Source: Blakeslea trispora
Taxonomy: Eukaryota; Mucoromycota; Mucoromycetes; Mucorales; Choanephoraceae
DNA length: 64,000 bases
Direction of reading: 5' to 3'
Assembly: GCA_025331445.1 (NCBI GenBank)
Contig: JAIWNE010000020.1
Location: 310,001-374,000, forward strand
The notes below the pieces were generated by a model, which saw only the letters and a program-made list of their open reading frames with translations, made no database searches and was not told the origin of the DNA. Shown here one piece after another: positions 1 through 13,498 of this stretch (the first letter of the stretch is position 1; the number at the start of each line of letters is the position of its first letter). Both the position numbers and the translations under genes were made by a program.

Positions 1-2160
1 TATTGACAGCACATAATATTCCTTATCTACAAAGCATCACTCGAAACGACCTCATCAACTTGTTCAAAAAACATGTCGAGCCTAAACGAGAGGAAATCTT
101 GGCCGCTTATAGAAAACAACAAGAACAAGAATCACGGTCAATAGAAGAAAAGGAAGAGCTTGGTCGGGGTCATAGAACAATTCACAAACCGGTCAAATTC
201 GAAAATGAATTAGAGTACTATTATGGACAAGCTCATAAGAAGGCAAGTAAAGAATGGAGTAACAAGGAATATGACAAAACTCAACATGAAGAATTCTATA
301 GGATAAAGACGGTTTTGTAATTCCTGCAAAACCCAAGCATGTCCGTTTTAACCCCGAGGATTCATTCGACGACAGTGAAGTAGAACCTCTAAATCAACCC
401 AAGTTAAGCAATACAAAGACAAAAGTGAAGAAAGAAACAAACACTTTGAGAAAGTCAGTCAAGAAGCCAACTACACCTTTGAATAAGAAGACAACTGTTA
501 CTACAACCACTACAACCACTACTGCTAATACTAAACCATCCAAAAAGACTATCAAACATTTTAATCCTGAAGATTCTTTTGCTTCATCTGGAGACGAAGA
601 GGACTATTCAATAGATCAAGATGATGAGATGTCATATAGCACACCTATTAAACAAGAAGACGAACCAGAAGAGGTTATAACAATCACAACGCAACAAGAT
701 GAGGACGACGAAGACCCAGATTACGATGCAGATGCTGACCTAACTGACGACGAAGATGAAGACTTGGGCGATGTAGAACGAGAGGAATTAGTCATGCTTT
801 ACAAGGATCAGTCTGTGCCGGCAGAATCTTTAGCTTCATCCGCTTATCCTATCAAAACTCGAGCACAACGGCTGATCGAAGCCAAGCAAAAATATGCCTT
901 GTGGATCAACAGATTAAAGCAAATAGGCTATATTTTTGGCTCTCTCTGTTTGATGATTGTTTTATTGGGCTTGAATATCACTGCTAATGCTCGACAGAAA
1001 AACGGGTATTGTTCAAATCAAGAGACCTTAGTTCGTAAGAATGGTAAGAGACAAAACCTCAAAATGAAAGGAAATGGTTATAAACAATTGTTCATAGTGT
1101 CTTCTGTATTGTCAATGCTACCATCACCTTGTATACCTTGTCCTGACCATGGCACATGCATTGATGGGGAACTACAATGTGATACACTTTATGAGCGAAA
1201 AACACCATTCTATAACCCATATGGCGTTTTTCCATTAGCTGATGACTGCATTCATAACTCTGTATTGGGTAGATATGTTGCTAAAGTAGAACGAAGGATT
1301 AAACGACAACTGGCTGTTAAACAAGGAGAGATTGCTTGTGCTCATCTGTTGGCTCATGCTGATAGTGATACATCCACTCCTGTTCCTGTGGCTCGTGTGT
1401 TAGTGAAAGATCTTTTGACAGACATCAAGACATCTGTGGAGCCTTATCTTCCTGCAGACAGAACAGAAGAAATTATGATTATTGCTCTTTCAGCCGTTCT
1501 TGAAGATCCTCAGATTCACTATTGGGAAATGTAAGTGCTGTCTAGATTGAACATATGTATATCATTAAAAAAGAACTAACTTGGCAAATAGTGATGATAA
1601 AAAATACCTTGGTACAGATGCAGCTGAATATTCTACTATGTGTCAGATAAAGCGATTGTACAAAGGAGTTCCTTTAAAGATAAAGGTCTACATAGTCTGT
1701 AAGTTGCGATACATAGAAATACAGAGTGGGGATATAACTCGTTCTTTTTTCCGGGTTTTGTTAGTGGCTATTTCTATTCTATCAGCTATTTATGGTGCTT
1801 CAAGAGATTATAAAAAGAACATTAAATACCAAAAAAAGATCAATCAACTTGTTAAATCTACATTAGACCAACTCAAGGATCAGGTAGGAAAACGATTAAA
1901 ATTCTAGTTTACTTCTTGTAGCTCAACTGTGTTCTCTTTTTTAATGATAGCATGAAAAACACACACAAGATTCAGTTCTTCATCCTTCACCCACTTTGCC
2001 TGTGTCTCAACTCAGATTGGCAGTTGTCGATGTAAATAACAAAAAGACAATTGAAGACTGGCATCGAGTTGTCGAGAAAATCGAATCTAACCCGCATGTA
2101 CGCAAAAGCTTCAAGGAAGTTAGAGGAGATCCAGTAGAGCATTGGGAGCTCATTGTCTAA
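1..2160 (+). CDS. SRC1: Src1/Heh/MAN1-family inner nuclear membrane protein (5' end outside window)
   Basis: The gene is partial: its start lies left of the window and the first visible codons are already inside a HeH/LEM-like helix-extended-helix motif (HNIPY...DLINLFKKH). A long acidic, basic and Ser/Thr-rich linker follows, then a first membrane segment near 930-985, a lumenal Cys-containing part (SPCIPCPDHGTC), a second membrane segment near 1750-1800, and a C-terminal winged-helix-like tail (W-H-R-V-V-E...HWELIV). This order is that of Man1-Src1 C-terminal (MSC) proteins, which tether chromatin at the nuclear envelope. Introns seen: 1531-1591 and 1884-1950. A 54-bp stopless intron is likely at 1044-1097. 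The reading frame changes between about 245 and 309; an intron such as 247-308 would join the frames, but its ends are uncertain. Family call is confident; exact exons near the 5' end are not. Confidence 0.8.
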
Positions 2161-2557
2161 TCATCACACTACTAATTGCTATTGCATTCGGTATACTAAT
2201 AAAATAAAACATATTGCTTGAATTTATTGAAAAGCTTTATATTTACAATAAAAGCTTTTTAGAGTACTTTTTGTATGAAAGAGGGAAATCATGAAAGAAC
2301 AAGCTAAAGGCCAAGTTATTTTCTTGGGGGCAAAATCTCAAGTAATTCCCCTAAAGAGAAGCATGTAACTGTGTTCAGTCATAAGGGGAATACAAATTTG
2401 CTAAAAAGTAGCATGAACTTTATACGGTGGCTTTGTGTGGAAATTGAAACTCCAGATCCCCTCCCGTGGCTTAGTGGCGCCAGATTTTTTTTTCTTCTAA
2501 ATTTCCTGCTAAACAGGAATACGTTTACTATTTTATTTTATAAAACCATAAACAAAG
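2161..2557. other. Intergenic spacer upstream of eIF5B
   Basis: No coding potential seen. It holds the 3' end of the SRC1-like gene (AATAAA-like motifs near 2200-2260) and the promoter/leader of the eIF5B gene, including a short GC-richer patch near 2460-2490 followed by T-tracts. A short inverted pair built on aaagctttt lies near 2231-2262. Confidence 0.5.
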
Positions 2558-5500
2558 ATGGGTAAAAAGAAGGGAGGAAAGAGAAAGGACGACTACTGGT
2601 ACGCTTCAAATAATCACCCTCAATAAGCTGTACTTTATCTCTAATAAAAACAATTCTTATATGTATATAGGGATGAAGCCTTTGAAGAAGATGCTGCTGC
2701 CACTGGCGCTGCTCCTCAAGAAACCGAAGAAGAATTTGCTCAAAGAGCTTCTGCTTTCAGTGCCCTTGCTGCTGAGGAAGGCGAAGAAGATGATGGGTAT
2801 GCACAAAGAACAAACCACACGGGTACACTCTATACTAACTTTATTCAAATTTTCTAGTTTGATGGCCATGGTCAACAAGGCCGCCAAGAACAAGGTCAAG
2901 AAAGGAAAGAAGGGAAAGAAGCAACAAGTTGAAGAGGAGGAAGAGGAAGAAGAACAACCACCAGCATCTGTCGAACCAACACCTGCTCCCGAGGAGGATG
3001 AATATGATTGGGCCAATGACAATAAAAAAGACAAGAAAAAGAAGGGTGGAAAAGCACAAGCTGCTGACAATGACGTAGCTGATGCACCCGCTGCCAATGG
3101 TGATGATGGTGATTTCCGTATCTTGTCCAAGAAAGAAAAAGAAAAGCTCAAGAAGGAAAAGGCCAAGGAAGCTAAGCGTTTAGCTGCTCTTGAGAAGAAG
3201 AAGCAACAAGAGGTAGATGAAGCTGAATTGGACAAGATTCTCGGCTTGGACGATAACAAGGAACAAGCAGGTGCTGCCGAAAACGATGAAGCTCCTCAAA
3301 AGTCCAAGAAGCAATTGCTTAGAGAAAAGAAGGCCAAGAAACAGGCCGCTAAGGAAGCTGAACCTGAGGCTCCTGCTGCTGAGGAACCCGCCCCTGTACC
3401 TGTTGCTGCTCCCAAGGGCAAGAAGGGTAAGGGTGGTAATGTTGCTGCTTTGAGAGTAAGTTCCGTTTAATAGATTGGGGTTTTCATTGTACTGATTTGA
3501 TTGTGATGAATAGAAAATGGTTGAAGCTCAACGTGCTGCTGAAGAAGCTGAACGTAAGCGTATTGAAGAAGAACGCAAGAAGGCTGAAGAAGAAGAAAGA
3601 AGATTGGCCGAAGAAGAAGCTGAAAGAGAAGCCGCTCGTGCAGCCAAGAAAGAAAAGGAGAGAGTAAGTCTGAATGCATTTACGTTTTATGGTTTATCTT
3701 ATTGACTGTCTCTTTTCATTTCTTTTATTGTAAATTAGCTCAAGAAAGAGCAACTTCGTAAGGAAGGCAAATTGCTCACAAAGGCTCAAAAGGAAGCTAA
3801 GCGTCAAGCTGAATTGCGTCATCAACAATTGCTTGCTGCTGGTAACATCCGTATCCAAGCCTTTGAAGATAGTGACGCCAAGCCTAAGAAGGTTGTGTAC
3901 ACTAACAAGAAGAAGAAGAAGGGTCCTACCAAGGAAGAACAAGAAAAGATGAAGGAAGAAGCTGAAAAGAAGCGCTTGGAAGAGGAAAAGAAACGCAAGG
4001 AAGAAGAAGCTAAGGCTGCTGAAGAATGTAAGTATTCTTGTAACCAACACAAATGAAAATTCATTTTTTAACCCCTCTCAAAAATTTAGCCGAAGAAGAT
4101 GATTGGGAAAAGGCTGCTGAAAGTGAAAAGGAAGAGGAAAAGCCCGAGCAAGAAGAAGATGACCTTGCCAGTGATTGGGATGCTTCAAGTGCCGAGGAGG
4201 AAGAAGAGAAGCCTGTCGCTAAGGCTCCTGCTACCAAGAAGGCTGAACCCGCCAAGAAGGCTGAACCTGTCAAGAAGGCTCCTGCCAAGAAGGAAGAATC
4301 TGAGGATGAAGATTCTGAAGACGATGACTCTGACGACGATGACTCCGATGATGACTCTGAAGACGATAGTTCTGACTACGATTCTGATGAATCCGAAGAA
4401 GAACTCACTGCCACTCAAAAGCTTGCCTTGAAGAAGAAGGAAGAAGCTGCTGCTCGTAGAGAACAACGTCAAAAGGATGCTCTTGCTGCCCGTTCCAAGG
4501 ACGACTTGCGTTCTCCTATTTGTTGTATTTTGGGTCACGTCGATACTGGTAAAACCAAATTGTTGGATAAGATTCGTCAAACCAACGTTCAAGAAGGTGA
4601 AGCTGGTGGTATTACACAACAAATTGGTGCTACCTTCTTCCCTGCTGATGCCATTGAAAAGAAGACAGCTGTCCTCGGTGATGCCCGTGTCGATAAACTC
4701 AAGGTTCCTGGTATCTTGGTCATTGATACACCCGGTCACGAATCTTTTACCAACTTGAGAAGTAGAGGTAGTTCCCTTTGTAACATTGCCATCTTGGTTG
4801 TTGATATCATGCACGGTCTTGAACAACAAACCCTTGAATCTATTCGTCTCTTGCGTGATCGTAAGACTCCATTCATTGTCGCTCTTAACAAGATCGATCG
4901 TCTCTTCCAATGGGAAGCTACTCCCAACAACTCTTTCTTGGACTCTCTCTCCAAGCAAAAGCCCTCTGTCAAGCAAGAATTCGAAAAGCGTGTTGCTGAT
5001 ACTCTTCTTGCCTTTGCCGAACAAGGTTTGAACGCTCAATTGTACTACAAGAACAAGAACTTTAGTAAATATGTTTCCTTGGTTCCTACTTCTGCACACA
5101 CTGGTGAAGGTATTCCCGATATGCTCAACTTGTTGATCAGTTTGACTCAATCCAGAATGAGTGAAAAGCTGATGTACATTACTGAACTTGAATGTACTGT
5201 TCTTGAAGTCAAGGTCATTGAAGGTTTGGGTACCACCATTGATGTTGTTCTTGTCAACGGTTGGTTGCACGAAGGTGACCGTATTGTCGTCTGTGGTCTA
5301 AATGGTCCTATTGTGACTCAAGTCAGAGCTCTTTTAACTCCTCAACCCATGCGTGAATTGCGTATCAAGTCTCAATATGTCCATCACAAGTCAGTCAAGG
5401 CTGCCTTGGGTATCAAGATTGCTGCTCCTGATCTTGAAAAGGCCATTGCTGGTTCTCGACTTTTGGTTGTTGGTCCTGATGATGATGAGGATGATTTGAG

Positions 5501-6314
5501 AGAAGAAGTTATGTCTGATTTGACCAACTTGATGACTTCTATCGATCGTACTGGTCATGGTGTCTGGGTCCAAGCTTCCACCTTGGGTGCTCTTGAAGCT
5601 CTCTTGGAGTTCTTGAGAACCAGTAAGATTCCTGTCTCTGGTATCAACATTGGTCCTGTACACAAGAAGGATGTTGTCAAGGCTAGTGTGATGTTGGACA
5701 AGGCTCGTGAATATGCTGTCATGCTTTGTTTCGATGTCAAGATTGATAAGGAAGCTGAAGAACTCGCAGAAGAATTAGGCATGAAGATTTTCACTGCCGA
5801 TATTATCTATCACTTGTTCGATCGATTCCAAGAATACCATGCTGCTATCACTGAGCAAAAGCGTAAGGATCAAGCCGAAGCCGTTGTCTTCCCATGTGTT
5901 CTTAAGATGATTCCCCGTGCTATCTTCAACAAGAAGGATCCTATTATTATTGGTGTTGACGTCCTTGAAGGTACTCTTCGTCTTGGCACACCTCTTTGTG
6001 TCGTTAAGACCAATCCTGAAACACAACTTCGTGAAGTGATCACATTGGGTAAGGTTACTTCCATCGAACAAAACCACAAGACTGTGGAAGCTGTCAAGAA
6101 GGGTGGTGCTGGTGCTGGTGTTGCCATCAAGATTGAATGTGCTAGTTATGAAACTCCCAAGACCTACGGTCGTCACTTTGAAGAAAGTGATGAACTCTAT
6201 GCTCGTGTCACTCGTGCCTCCATTGATATCTTGAAGGAATCTTTCCGTAACGATCTTTCTAAAGAAGAATGGGGTCTTGTTGTCAAGCTCAAGAAGGTTT
6301 TGGGTGTTGAATAA
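2558..6314 (+). CDS. FUN12: Translation initiation factor eIF5B (IF2-type GTPase)
   Basis: This GTPase catalyses 60S subunit joining in translation initiation. Six exons join in frame: 2558-2598, 2671-2796, 2858-3455, 3514-3663, 3739-4027 and 4090-6314, giving about 1142 residues, close to known eIF5B lengths. The start [10 protein letters not shown] is typical of the family. The first ~500 residues are Lys/Glu/Asp-rich and low in complexity. The G domain follows with G1 GHVDTGKT, switch [12 protein letters not shown]3 DTPGHESF, G4 NKID and a G5-like SAHTGEG. Downstream come the beta-barrel domains II/IV and the Rossmann-like domain III. The last exon has strong codon bias (many GGT, GCT, AAG codons), fitting high expression. 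Introns cluster in the 5' low-complexity part. Identity is secure. Confidence 0.97.
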
Positions 6315-8023
6315 ACCAAAAAAAAAAACGAAGTGTTCATTTTCTTTATTGTATCAAACTATCTATTTTCCTTAAGCATAACACAATATTCAAGTAATTT
6401 TGTGCATTTTTATAGAATACAATTTGACAAAAAAAAACAAGAGATGCAATAAAGAAAATGATTTGTAAATACAGGCTATTTTCAATGGTCGTTTTTTCAA
6501 ATGTCTTTTTTTTTTTCTTTCTTCTTCTAAAGAAAATACTCTCTATATGATAGAAAAGGAGAGATACTTACATATGAAGAAATCAAATAAACATGACTCA
6601 ATATGGGTTTGTTTAAAAGATTGTCTTGTTGAAGATGCATTTCTACAAAGCGCAGTAAGACAAAACAAACATAAGCTACAAAGGTCAGCATTGCGGGTAA
6701 GCTACACCACAGCGCAGTCAAGAAGATAATAAAACTATGCTACTTGTTTTTTTTTTCTCTCTCGGACCTCTTTATACCCTACTAGATATTATAAGCAATC
6801 ATTGAATTAGTTTAGAACAGAGATGCCTTGTTCTTGTTGTGTGGTTTTTTGAGGCCATCAAGCTTCCTTCAGGCTTGACATCTTTGGAGAGAAATGTTTC
6901 TTGATTGCAGCTGTAACATTTTTTCTTTTCTTTTTGTATCTTTTATTGTTTATTTTATTGTTCTTTCTCCCCCTCCACCTCAACTGATGGTTTCTTTTAT
7001 CGACTGTTTGCCCAATGAAAGCTGGTAGAATAGTGTTTCATTTATCTGCTTTTTTCTATCATAAAGGAAATTATATCTTGAAACAACTAAGGAGTCCTCA
7101 AGATAGTACCTTTTTTTTAAAGGTCTGAAGGGGGGAACACTCGAGCCATCTGTGTCTTAGTGTGTAATCTATTTACGGAAATATTTATTGTATTAATACG
7201 CTTGATTCATGCATATAAACCAATCAAATATCAGAATTCAAACAAAAGGGAAATGGTCAATTTCTACCAAAGTATTCCAAGACCCCAAGAAAAAAAAAGA
7301 GCCCAACACAGAAACTCATATAAATCAAATAACCGTTCGGCCCTTGTTTGAATTGTGTTTCTTGTACTCTTTCCTTTTGCAATAACTTTTGTCTTGTTTT
7401 CCAATGACTGAAAAAGCAAACAAAATTCATATGCTAATACCACTCTAGTATTCAAACTCCTCTCTTTTCACCCCCCATTTAATTAAACTATTTTACATTC
7501 CCGGTTTCTAATTTGAGATTTATAGTAGAGGAGCCTGATTTTCCTCGAGGATCAAACTGATGACACCTGCACTCTCTCGCTTGATTCCTGACTGCCTTGT
7601 TTGTCACCAACTAACTGCCTCAGTTGCTCTTCTATTCAACAACAAACCCCTTCCCAATTCCAAATGACAAAAGTATTATATGTTTCCTTTTTTTTTGTTT
7701 TATGTAGCCGAAAAATATAATCACTATCCTATCTGACCTCTCTCTCCCTCTCTCTTGACTGCGCTTGTAGTATAGCTTACCCGCAATGCTGAATTTCAGA
7801 GCAAAGCCATCTTTTCCTGTTAACTGATGATCAGTGTCCAATAATAAAAAAAGAAACAAACAAACAAAGAAAGCAGCACTTGTTTGTACCTTTTTTTTTT
7901 TCAGGATATAACTGATGCTGTATTAGGTCCGACTGTTTCACACTCAAATATCACATTTTTATCCTTTTTGTTTTTTTTTGTTTTTCCTTATACTTTCTCT
8001 TCATCTCTATAACCTCTTACTCC
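6315..8023. other. Intergenic spacer, no gene recognised
   Basis: About 1.7 kb of AT-rich sequence with long T- and A-tracts and pyrimidine runs. Only short open frames occur (for example 6547-6729 and 7160-7351), with no recognisable motif. It must contain the eIF5B 3' UTR and the promoter/leader of the RhoGAP gene. Confidence 0.5.
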
Positions 8024-10955
8024 ATGACCAACACAACAACAAAAAAAGCACACAAAACAAAAGGCAGTAGCTCTTTAGCCACTAAAGAACAAGTAAAGTT
8101 ACTTACCCGAGATCAGCAAAAAAAAAAAGAAGCTTACAAGTGAACTAAAAACACTGCCCCTATTTTTTGTTTATTTAAAGATTGTTTTTACAGGACAAGA
8201 TAAAGTGATTCATGACTTGGTTCATGCCCCTTCAAATGAAATAGATGCCATTGCAGCCAATTTAATAATACGAGATACAGAATTTATTATCGAATACTTC
8301 AAACAAAGGTAAAATAACTTTACACACATACATGCTTAATTATTTATCCCTTTGTTAGAATCAATTTAGAACAAAAATACCTAGATGGACTTTCGACAAT
8401 GACAAAAAATATTCAAGCATGTTGCAAGCCTAGTGAACATAATTTAATCCAAAGCAGTTTTATGAAATTCGTTGGATTAGCAGACGAACAACGACCTGCA
8501 AAACAAGATTTTATCGAGACATTAAAACAACAATGCGAAGGCTTGATGAAGTTTAGGGTATGCAGATTTGACTGATGCCCTTCATTGACTGACATTTCTC
8601 TCTCTCTAGAATGAACAACAAAAGGCGTTTGATAAAAACAAAGCTTGGATGCACCAGTCAAATACAGAATATCTTGTAGCAAGATTAAAAAAATTACCTA
8701 AGGTAAGAAAAGGAAAGATTTGGCGATCGTACTACACTGCTTATATTGTACAACATTTAGATGCACGAAGTCTATGTTCAAAAATGGGATGAAATTGAGC
8801 GATCCAATGGTACTTCAATTGCTTCACCTATGATGGCCCCACTCACACCTGTCATGTCAACCGATTCTAGTATGGCAGGATCCCTTATCCATAAACAACT
8901 TTCGATCAAAGACGAAGAGTCTGACATGAGAGCAATGAGTATGGACGACGATAGAGCAAGATTCCCGAAATACAATGATCAAAGTAGTCGCATTGAGAGA
9001 TTCATGAAGAAGCGATTAAATAAGCCAGAAGATCCAACTCGGCAAAATATCAAATTGGCTAAATTGAAAGTGGAAGTAGCAGAAGCAGGTAGGAGCAAAA
9101 AAAGCGTTTGGTTGACCGTCCTTCAATCTCACCCTTATTATATGATAGATAAAGAATATCGTAACGCTGTTCGTGAAGTGAGTACATTATCTATCAAGAT
9201 TGATGCTACCAATCATCATATTCTGAATAATGTACAAACTGCCCTGAAAGAAAGATCGGAAAAAGTCAAGCAGATGCTACAAGTGGCCCTGGATGCAGAT
9301 CTGATGCAGTCTCAGGAACGCCAGGCACCTATATCTCACTTGATGAGCACTGTTCAACATATCGATATTGATAGAGAAACCAAGCTGTTCAATAACCATT
9401 CTACTTCTGCCCTAAAGAACTTTAAGAAGCCTGTACCCATTTACTATTATAATCATCATGTGGGTCTCTGCAAAGGTAAGAAGAAGAAAAGAGTAGTGGT
9501 TTTGCTGTTGCCTCATACTTTAATAGACTTAATCTTTGGTACCTCACTTACGGAATATGCTCAACAAAGAGGAAGATCACCACCTTTGTTGATTACGAAA
9601 TGTATTGAGGCGATTGAAAGATTAGGCGGTATAGAAAAGGAAGGCATCTATCGTGTTTCTGGCAAACAAAGCAATATGGAGAAAATAAAGCATGCATTTG
9701 AACTGGATGAAGAAGCAGTTGTCATTGGTCAAAATGATGTTCCTGAAGACGTTGTCAGTATTTCATCTGTCATCAAAATCTTTCTAAGAGAATTGAAATC
9801 ACCTTTGTTTCCATTCAAGCTGACGGATCGACTTGTGTATTCACGTAAGTTTCTAAATGATGTATGATGAACAAGAGACTCAATGTTTACAACAACAGAG
9901 ATTCCTGATCAAGAATTGAGATTAATGAATCTACTGACTCGATTACTCAAACTGGAGCCAGCCAATTACGATACACTCAAGGTGCTTGTGCATCACTTGA
10001 AAAAGTAAGGGAAAATGACTTGTATAAGACCATGTATTTATCTTGATTATTCAATAGATTACAGTCTTCTGTTGAGAAAAACAAAATGACAATCAACAAT
10101 CTAACGCTCATCTTTACACCAGCCATCTTTCAGGATTTGAATCATGCACAATCACCTGGTGAATGGGCAAAGGACTGTGTGCTAGAAGATTTGATTATCA
10201 ATGCAGATGATATCTTTGCCAACAAGGATTTACATAACAATTCTGCAATTACAGGACACATTGAATACGGCTTCCATCAGCATGATGTTGACAGTAATGA
10301 TATGTTGGCTAACCGATATGCTATGACCATTCAATCGCCTGACAGTCCAACCATGAAGATGAATACTGAAGAAGAAGAAGAGGAGGAGGAGGATGAAGGT
10401 GAAGATGACTATGAATTCTCGGTAGAAGCCTATGAATATGAAGATGATGATTACTCGAGTTACCTACCTGATGAACAGAACAACACTCATTTGTCTGCCA
10501 GTCAGTTACCCTTAAGAAACTCATCTAGAAGTCCCTCACCAACACCCATCAGTTCAGTCTCTACACCTCATCACTTCTCTGATGCTGGCAATAATGAGAA
10601 AAAGAAATACCAAGCTCATTTTCAGGGTAAAGGTCTTACTGTAGACACAGGCTCCATCACTTCATCTGTCAGTTCTTCAAGAGTACCATCAGCCACAGAC
10701 AACAAACGAGCAGAACCAAGGTATCCTACTGCTATCAAGAGTGCAACTGTGCCATCCTACGATTGGCTGAAACAAGATCCTGAGAACAGAAATCCTCCTG
10801 CGGTACCTAAGCTTAGACGATCGGCTACTGCTGACCGAAAAGCACTATCAAAGCGAGTCATGAATCATGCTGATTCTGATGTGGTACCCAGAGTACCTTT
10901 GATGAGTCGAAGCAAGAGTAATACAACAGTTCATGTTGGTGCAACTCATTTCTAA
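8024..10955 (+). CDS. F-BAR and RhoGAP domain protein (Rgd1-like)
   Basis: A membrane-associated GTPase-activating protein for Rho GTPases. Exons supported by frame and splice sites: 8194-8308, 8359-8557, 8610-8702, 8761-9844 (with a 51-bp stopless intron at 9476-9526), 9899-10004 and 10058-10955. The first coding exon, probably starting at ATG 8024, is uncertain: the clear acceptor at 8193 needs a phase-1 donor upstream, while the best donor (8093) is phase 0. The first ~350 residues look like an F-BAR coiled region (FIIEYFKQRINLEQKYL). A RhoGAP domain follows with FGTSLTEY, the arginine-finger loop in GIYRVSG, and the NNLTLIFTPAIF motif. The tail is acidic and Ser-rich with basic patches. 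Architecture resembles yeast Rgd1, which acts on Rho3/Rho4; the target here is inferred only from that. Confidence 0.82.
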
Positions 10956-12227
10956 GGAGAGGAAGGAGGGGAGGCTAAAATCCCTTCCTTATGTTAGTTA
11001 TCCTCTCTGTCTTTCTATACCTCTGTATCACTTACTCTGTACTCTAAATAGTAATCTTAATGAAGTAAAAAAAAATATAATAAACTCAAGCGTTTTGTAA
11101 TCCAAGATGTGTCAATTACCCTTAAATAGAAAGAGTAAGAAAAGCAACATCAACCTCTTTCAACAGTCGCTTTATTTAAGAAAAAAAAAGTGTTTACATT
11201 CTTCAAAAACGCACTCTTTTATCAAATCGAGCGACTACTGTATACTATGTATTTATGGACTTTATGATTTAAGCAAAAGTTAGATGAGCAATGTACCTTT
11301 AAATGTAACCATGGAAACGAAAATATAGAATGGCGAATCTATGGATTCAATGAAACGTATAAACTCCCCCTCCTTTGTTTTCAAACAGCAAGTTTTGCTT
11401 TGCCAGAAAAAGAAAAAGATGGCTTGTATAATTTGATAAAGACTTAAAAGTTAAAGTGTAACGATAAAAGACTCATCCAGAACCCTATAGCCCTATTGGT
11501 CGGGTAAATGCACAATTAAGACATTTAACCAATTAAATGACCGCAGTCGACTTACACAATGATCAATGGTAATTAACAGTCTCCTAGAAAGGACAAGCAA
11601 CTACAAGCTTAATGGCAATTTTCATTTTGTTAGCATAGCAACAAAACACAACTTTTTTTTTTTTTATTTTTTCGACAATATTTTCACTCCTCATTCTTCT
11701 TTATGTAATTATCGATTGAAGCTCAGATAATTTCTGTTTAGAAAAAGAAAAGAAAAAAAGGATTTATTTTGTTTTTTTTATTGCGTTTCTTTCTCTTTTC
11801 TTTTCGCTCTTTTTCTTTGTTCTCACTTGAAGAAGAAAAAAAAAAGCAATTCTTGATTATTAACATTTTACCGAAAACAGCAGAAAAGGAGAAAAGTGTT
11901 GAAAAAAAAAGCTTAATTTTTGATTTATTTATTTTAAACAAAGACCATTTTATTGGCTTAAAAAAAAAAAAAGAACCATAAATTTCTTTATTCATTTTTT
12001 TTTTTCTTCTTTTCTTCTTTTCTTCTTTTCTCTATATTGCGCTCTTTTTTTTTTTTTCCTTTAAAATAGCACTCTCTCTACATTTTCTTTCTTTCTTTTC
12101 GTTTTCTCGAATACGCACACACACACACACGCACATACTTTTTTTTATCTTAAAAAGACGACTTCCCATTCTGGGGAGAAGACAATTATAAGCCAAAAAA
12201 AACAACAAGCTTTTTATATAAATAACT
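10956..12227. other. Intergenic spacer upstream of the polyQ C2H2 gene
   Basis: About 1.27 kb without convincing coding sequence. It carries dense poly-T/poly-A tracts, an 8-bp period ttttcttc array near 12001-12033 and an (AC)n microsatellite near 12114-12131. The last part is probably the long leader of the downstream regulator gene. Confidence 0.5.
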
Positions 12228-12964
12228 ATGGATTTGCCACAGCAACAAACTAAATTAGTGCCTAGCCTGACACAACAAGACACCGTCAATAATTCGTCTG
12301 CAAACGAGTTCTTTCCTTCAGCTCGCTTTGAAGAACTCTCTTCACCTTCTCAGCCTCAACCACCGTTTGTTCCTTCTTTACCATCTAATCCGACCGAAAA
12401 CTCTTCTCCTATGCAACATCTCTTTAGTCATGCCGAGATGTTATCATCGGATATGACATTGACTGCCTTATCAAGTCCTCCGGCTAACCGTATTTCAACG
12501 CCTCCGTCACGACAAGCCACACCAAACCCTCTCTCCATTATCACTTCACCTACTCAATTGATGCCAATGGCTGTAAGCTTATTATTATGACTATTTTAAT
12601 TGAAGGCAATGGACTGACTTCTTTTTTTTTTTTGATAATGTAGAGCAATTCAAATCATAGCAACAATAATGCGCCTGTCATGAACGAAAACGTCATCTTG
12701 ATGCATCATAACAACAAAAATTCTATGTTTGATATGCCAACAGAAAGCCCTAGATTGAGTCAACCGATGAACAGTTTGTTTAGTAATCACGATCAACCAA
12801 TGATGTATCAACAACAGGCACAACAGCAACCAACACAGCAGCAAGCACAATTGCAGGCACAGCAGCAAGAGGCACAACAGCAGCAAGCTCAGCAACAACA
12901 AGCTCAGTTACAGCAACAGCAAGCACAATTACAGGTCCAACAGCAGCAAGCACATCAACAACAA

Positions 12965-12997
<33 letters not shown>

Positions 12998-13456
12998 GCC
13001 CAGCTACAGGCACAACAACAACAAGCCCAGTTGCAGGCACAGATGCAAGCTCAGGTACAACAACCATCTACGCCACAAAATCATATAATGAATGAAATGA
13101 TGAATAGTCAAGCTGGTATTGATCATCATCCTATTGTGCCTTCACAACGCATGATAAGGCAACAACAATCTCCATGCCCAACAGACGAAGAGAATGAACG
13201 TGTGGCTGCTGCTGCTCAGCAAGTCATGGCCCAACAGATGGCACAGCAGATGGCACAGCAATTTGCTATGATGCAGCAACCAATGACGCCTACCGATATT
13301 GTTCAGACACCTTCTCAAGAAACACCTCATGTAGTACTCTCTCAAATGGCCAACATCAACCCAAGTGCACCCTCAACCCCTATTGCTACCACACCCACTC
13401 AATCCTTGCATCAGGTGAAGAGTGACAACATTTCTCTGCATAATGCTATCGTACAC

Positions 13457-13498
<42 letters not shown>

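Noticed and set aside
2657..3259. 200-codon antisense frame over the eIF5B Lys/Glu region
   Set aside because: Low-complexity Ser/Phe/Leu product is the complement of Lys/Glu codons; no independent evidence of a gene.
4185..5270. 361-codon open frame antisense to eIF5B
   Set aside because: It mirrors the strongly biased codons of the eIF5B G domain; the sense frame has all GTPase motifs and the antisense product has none.
11738..11995. Overlapping Lys/Phe-rich frames on both strands upstream of the C2H2 gene
   Set aside because: They are homopolymer-driven, with no motif and overlap on both strands.
12780..13067. Antisense Val/Ala-rich frame over the polyQ tract
   Set aside because: It is the complement of the CAA/CAG repeats.
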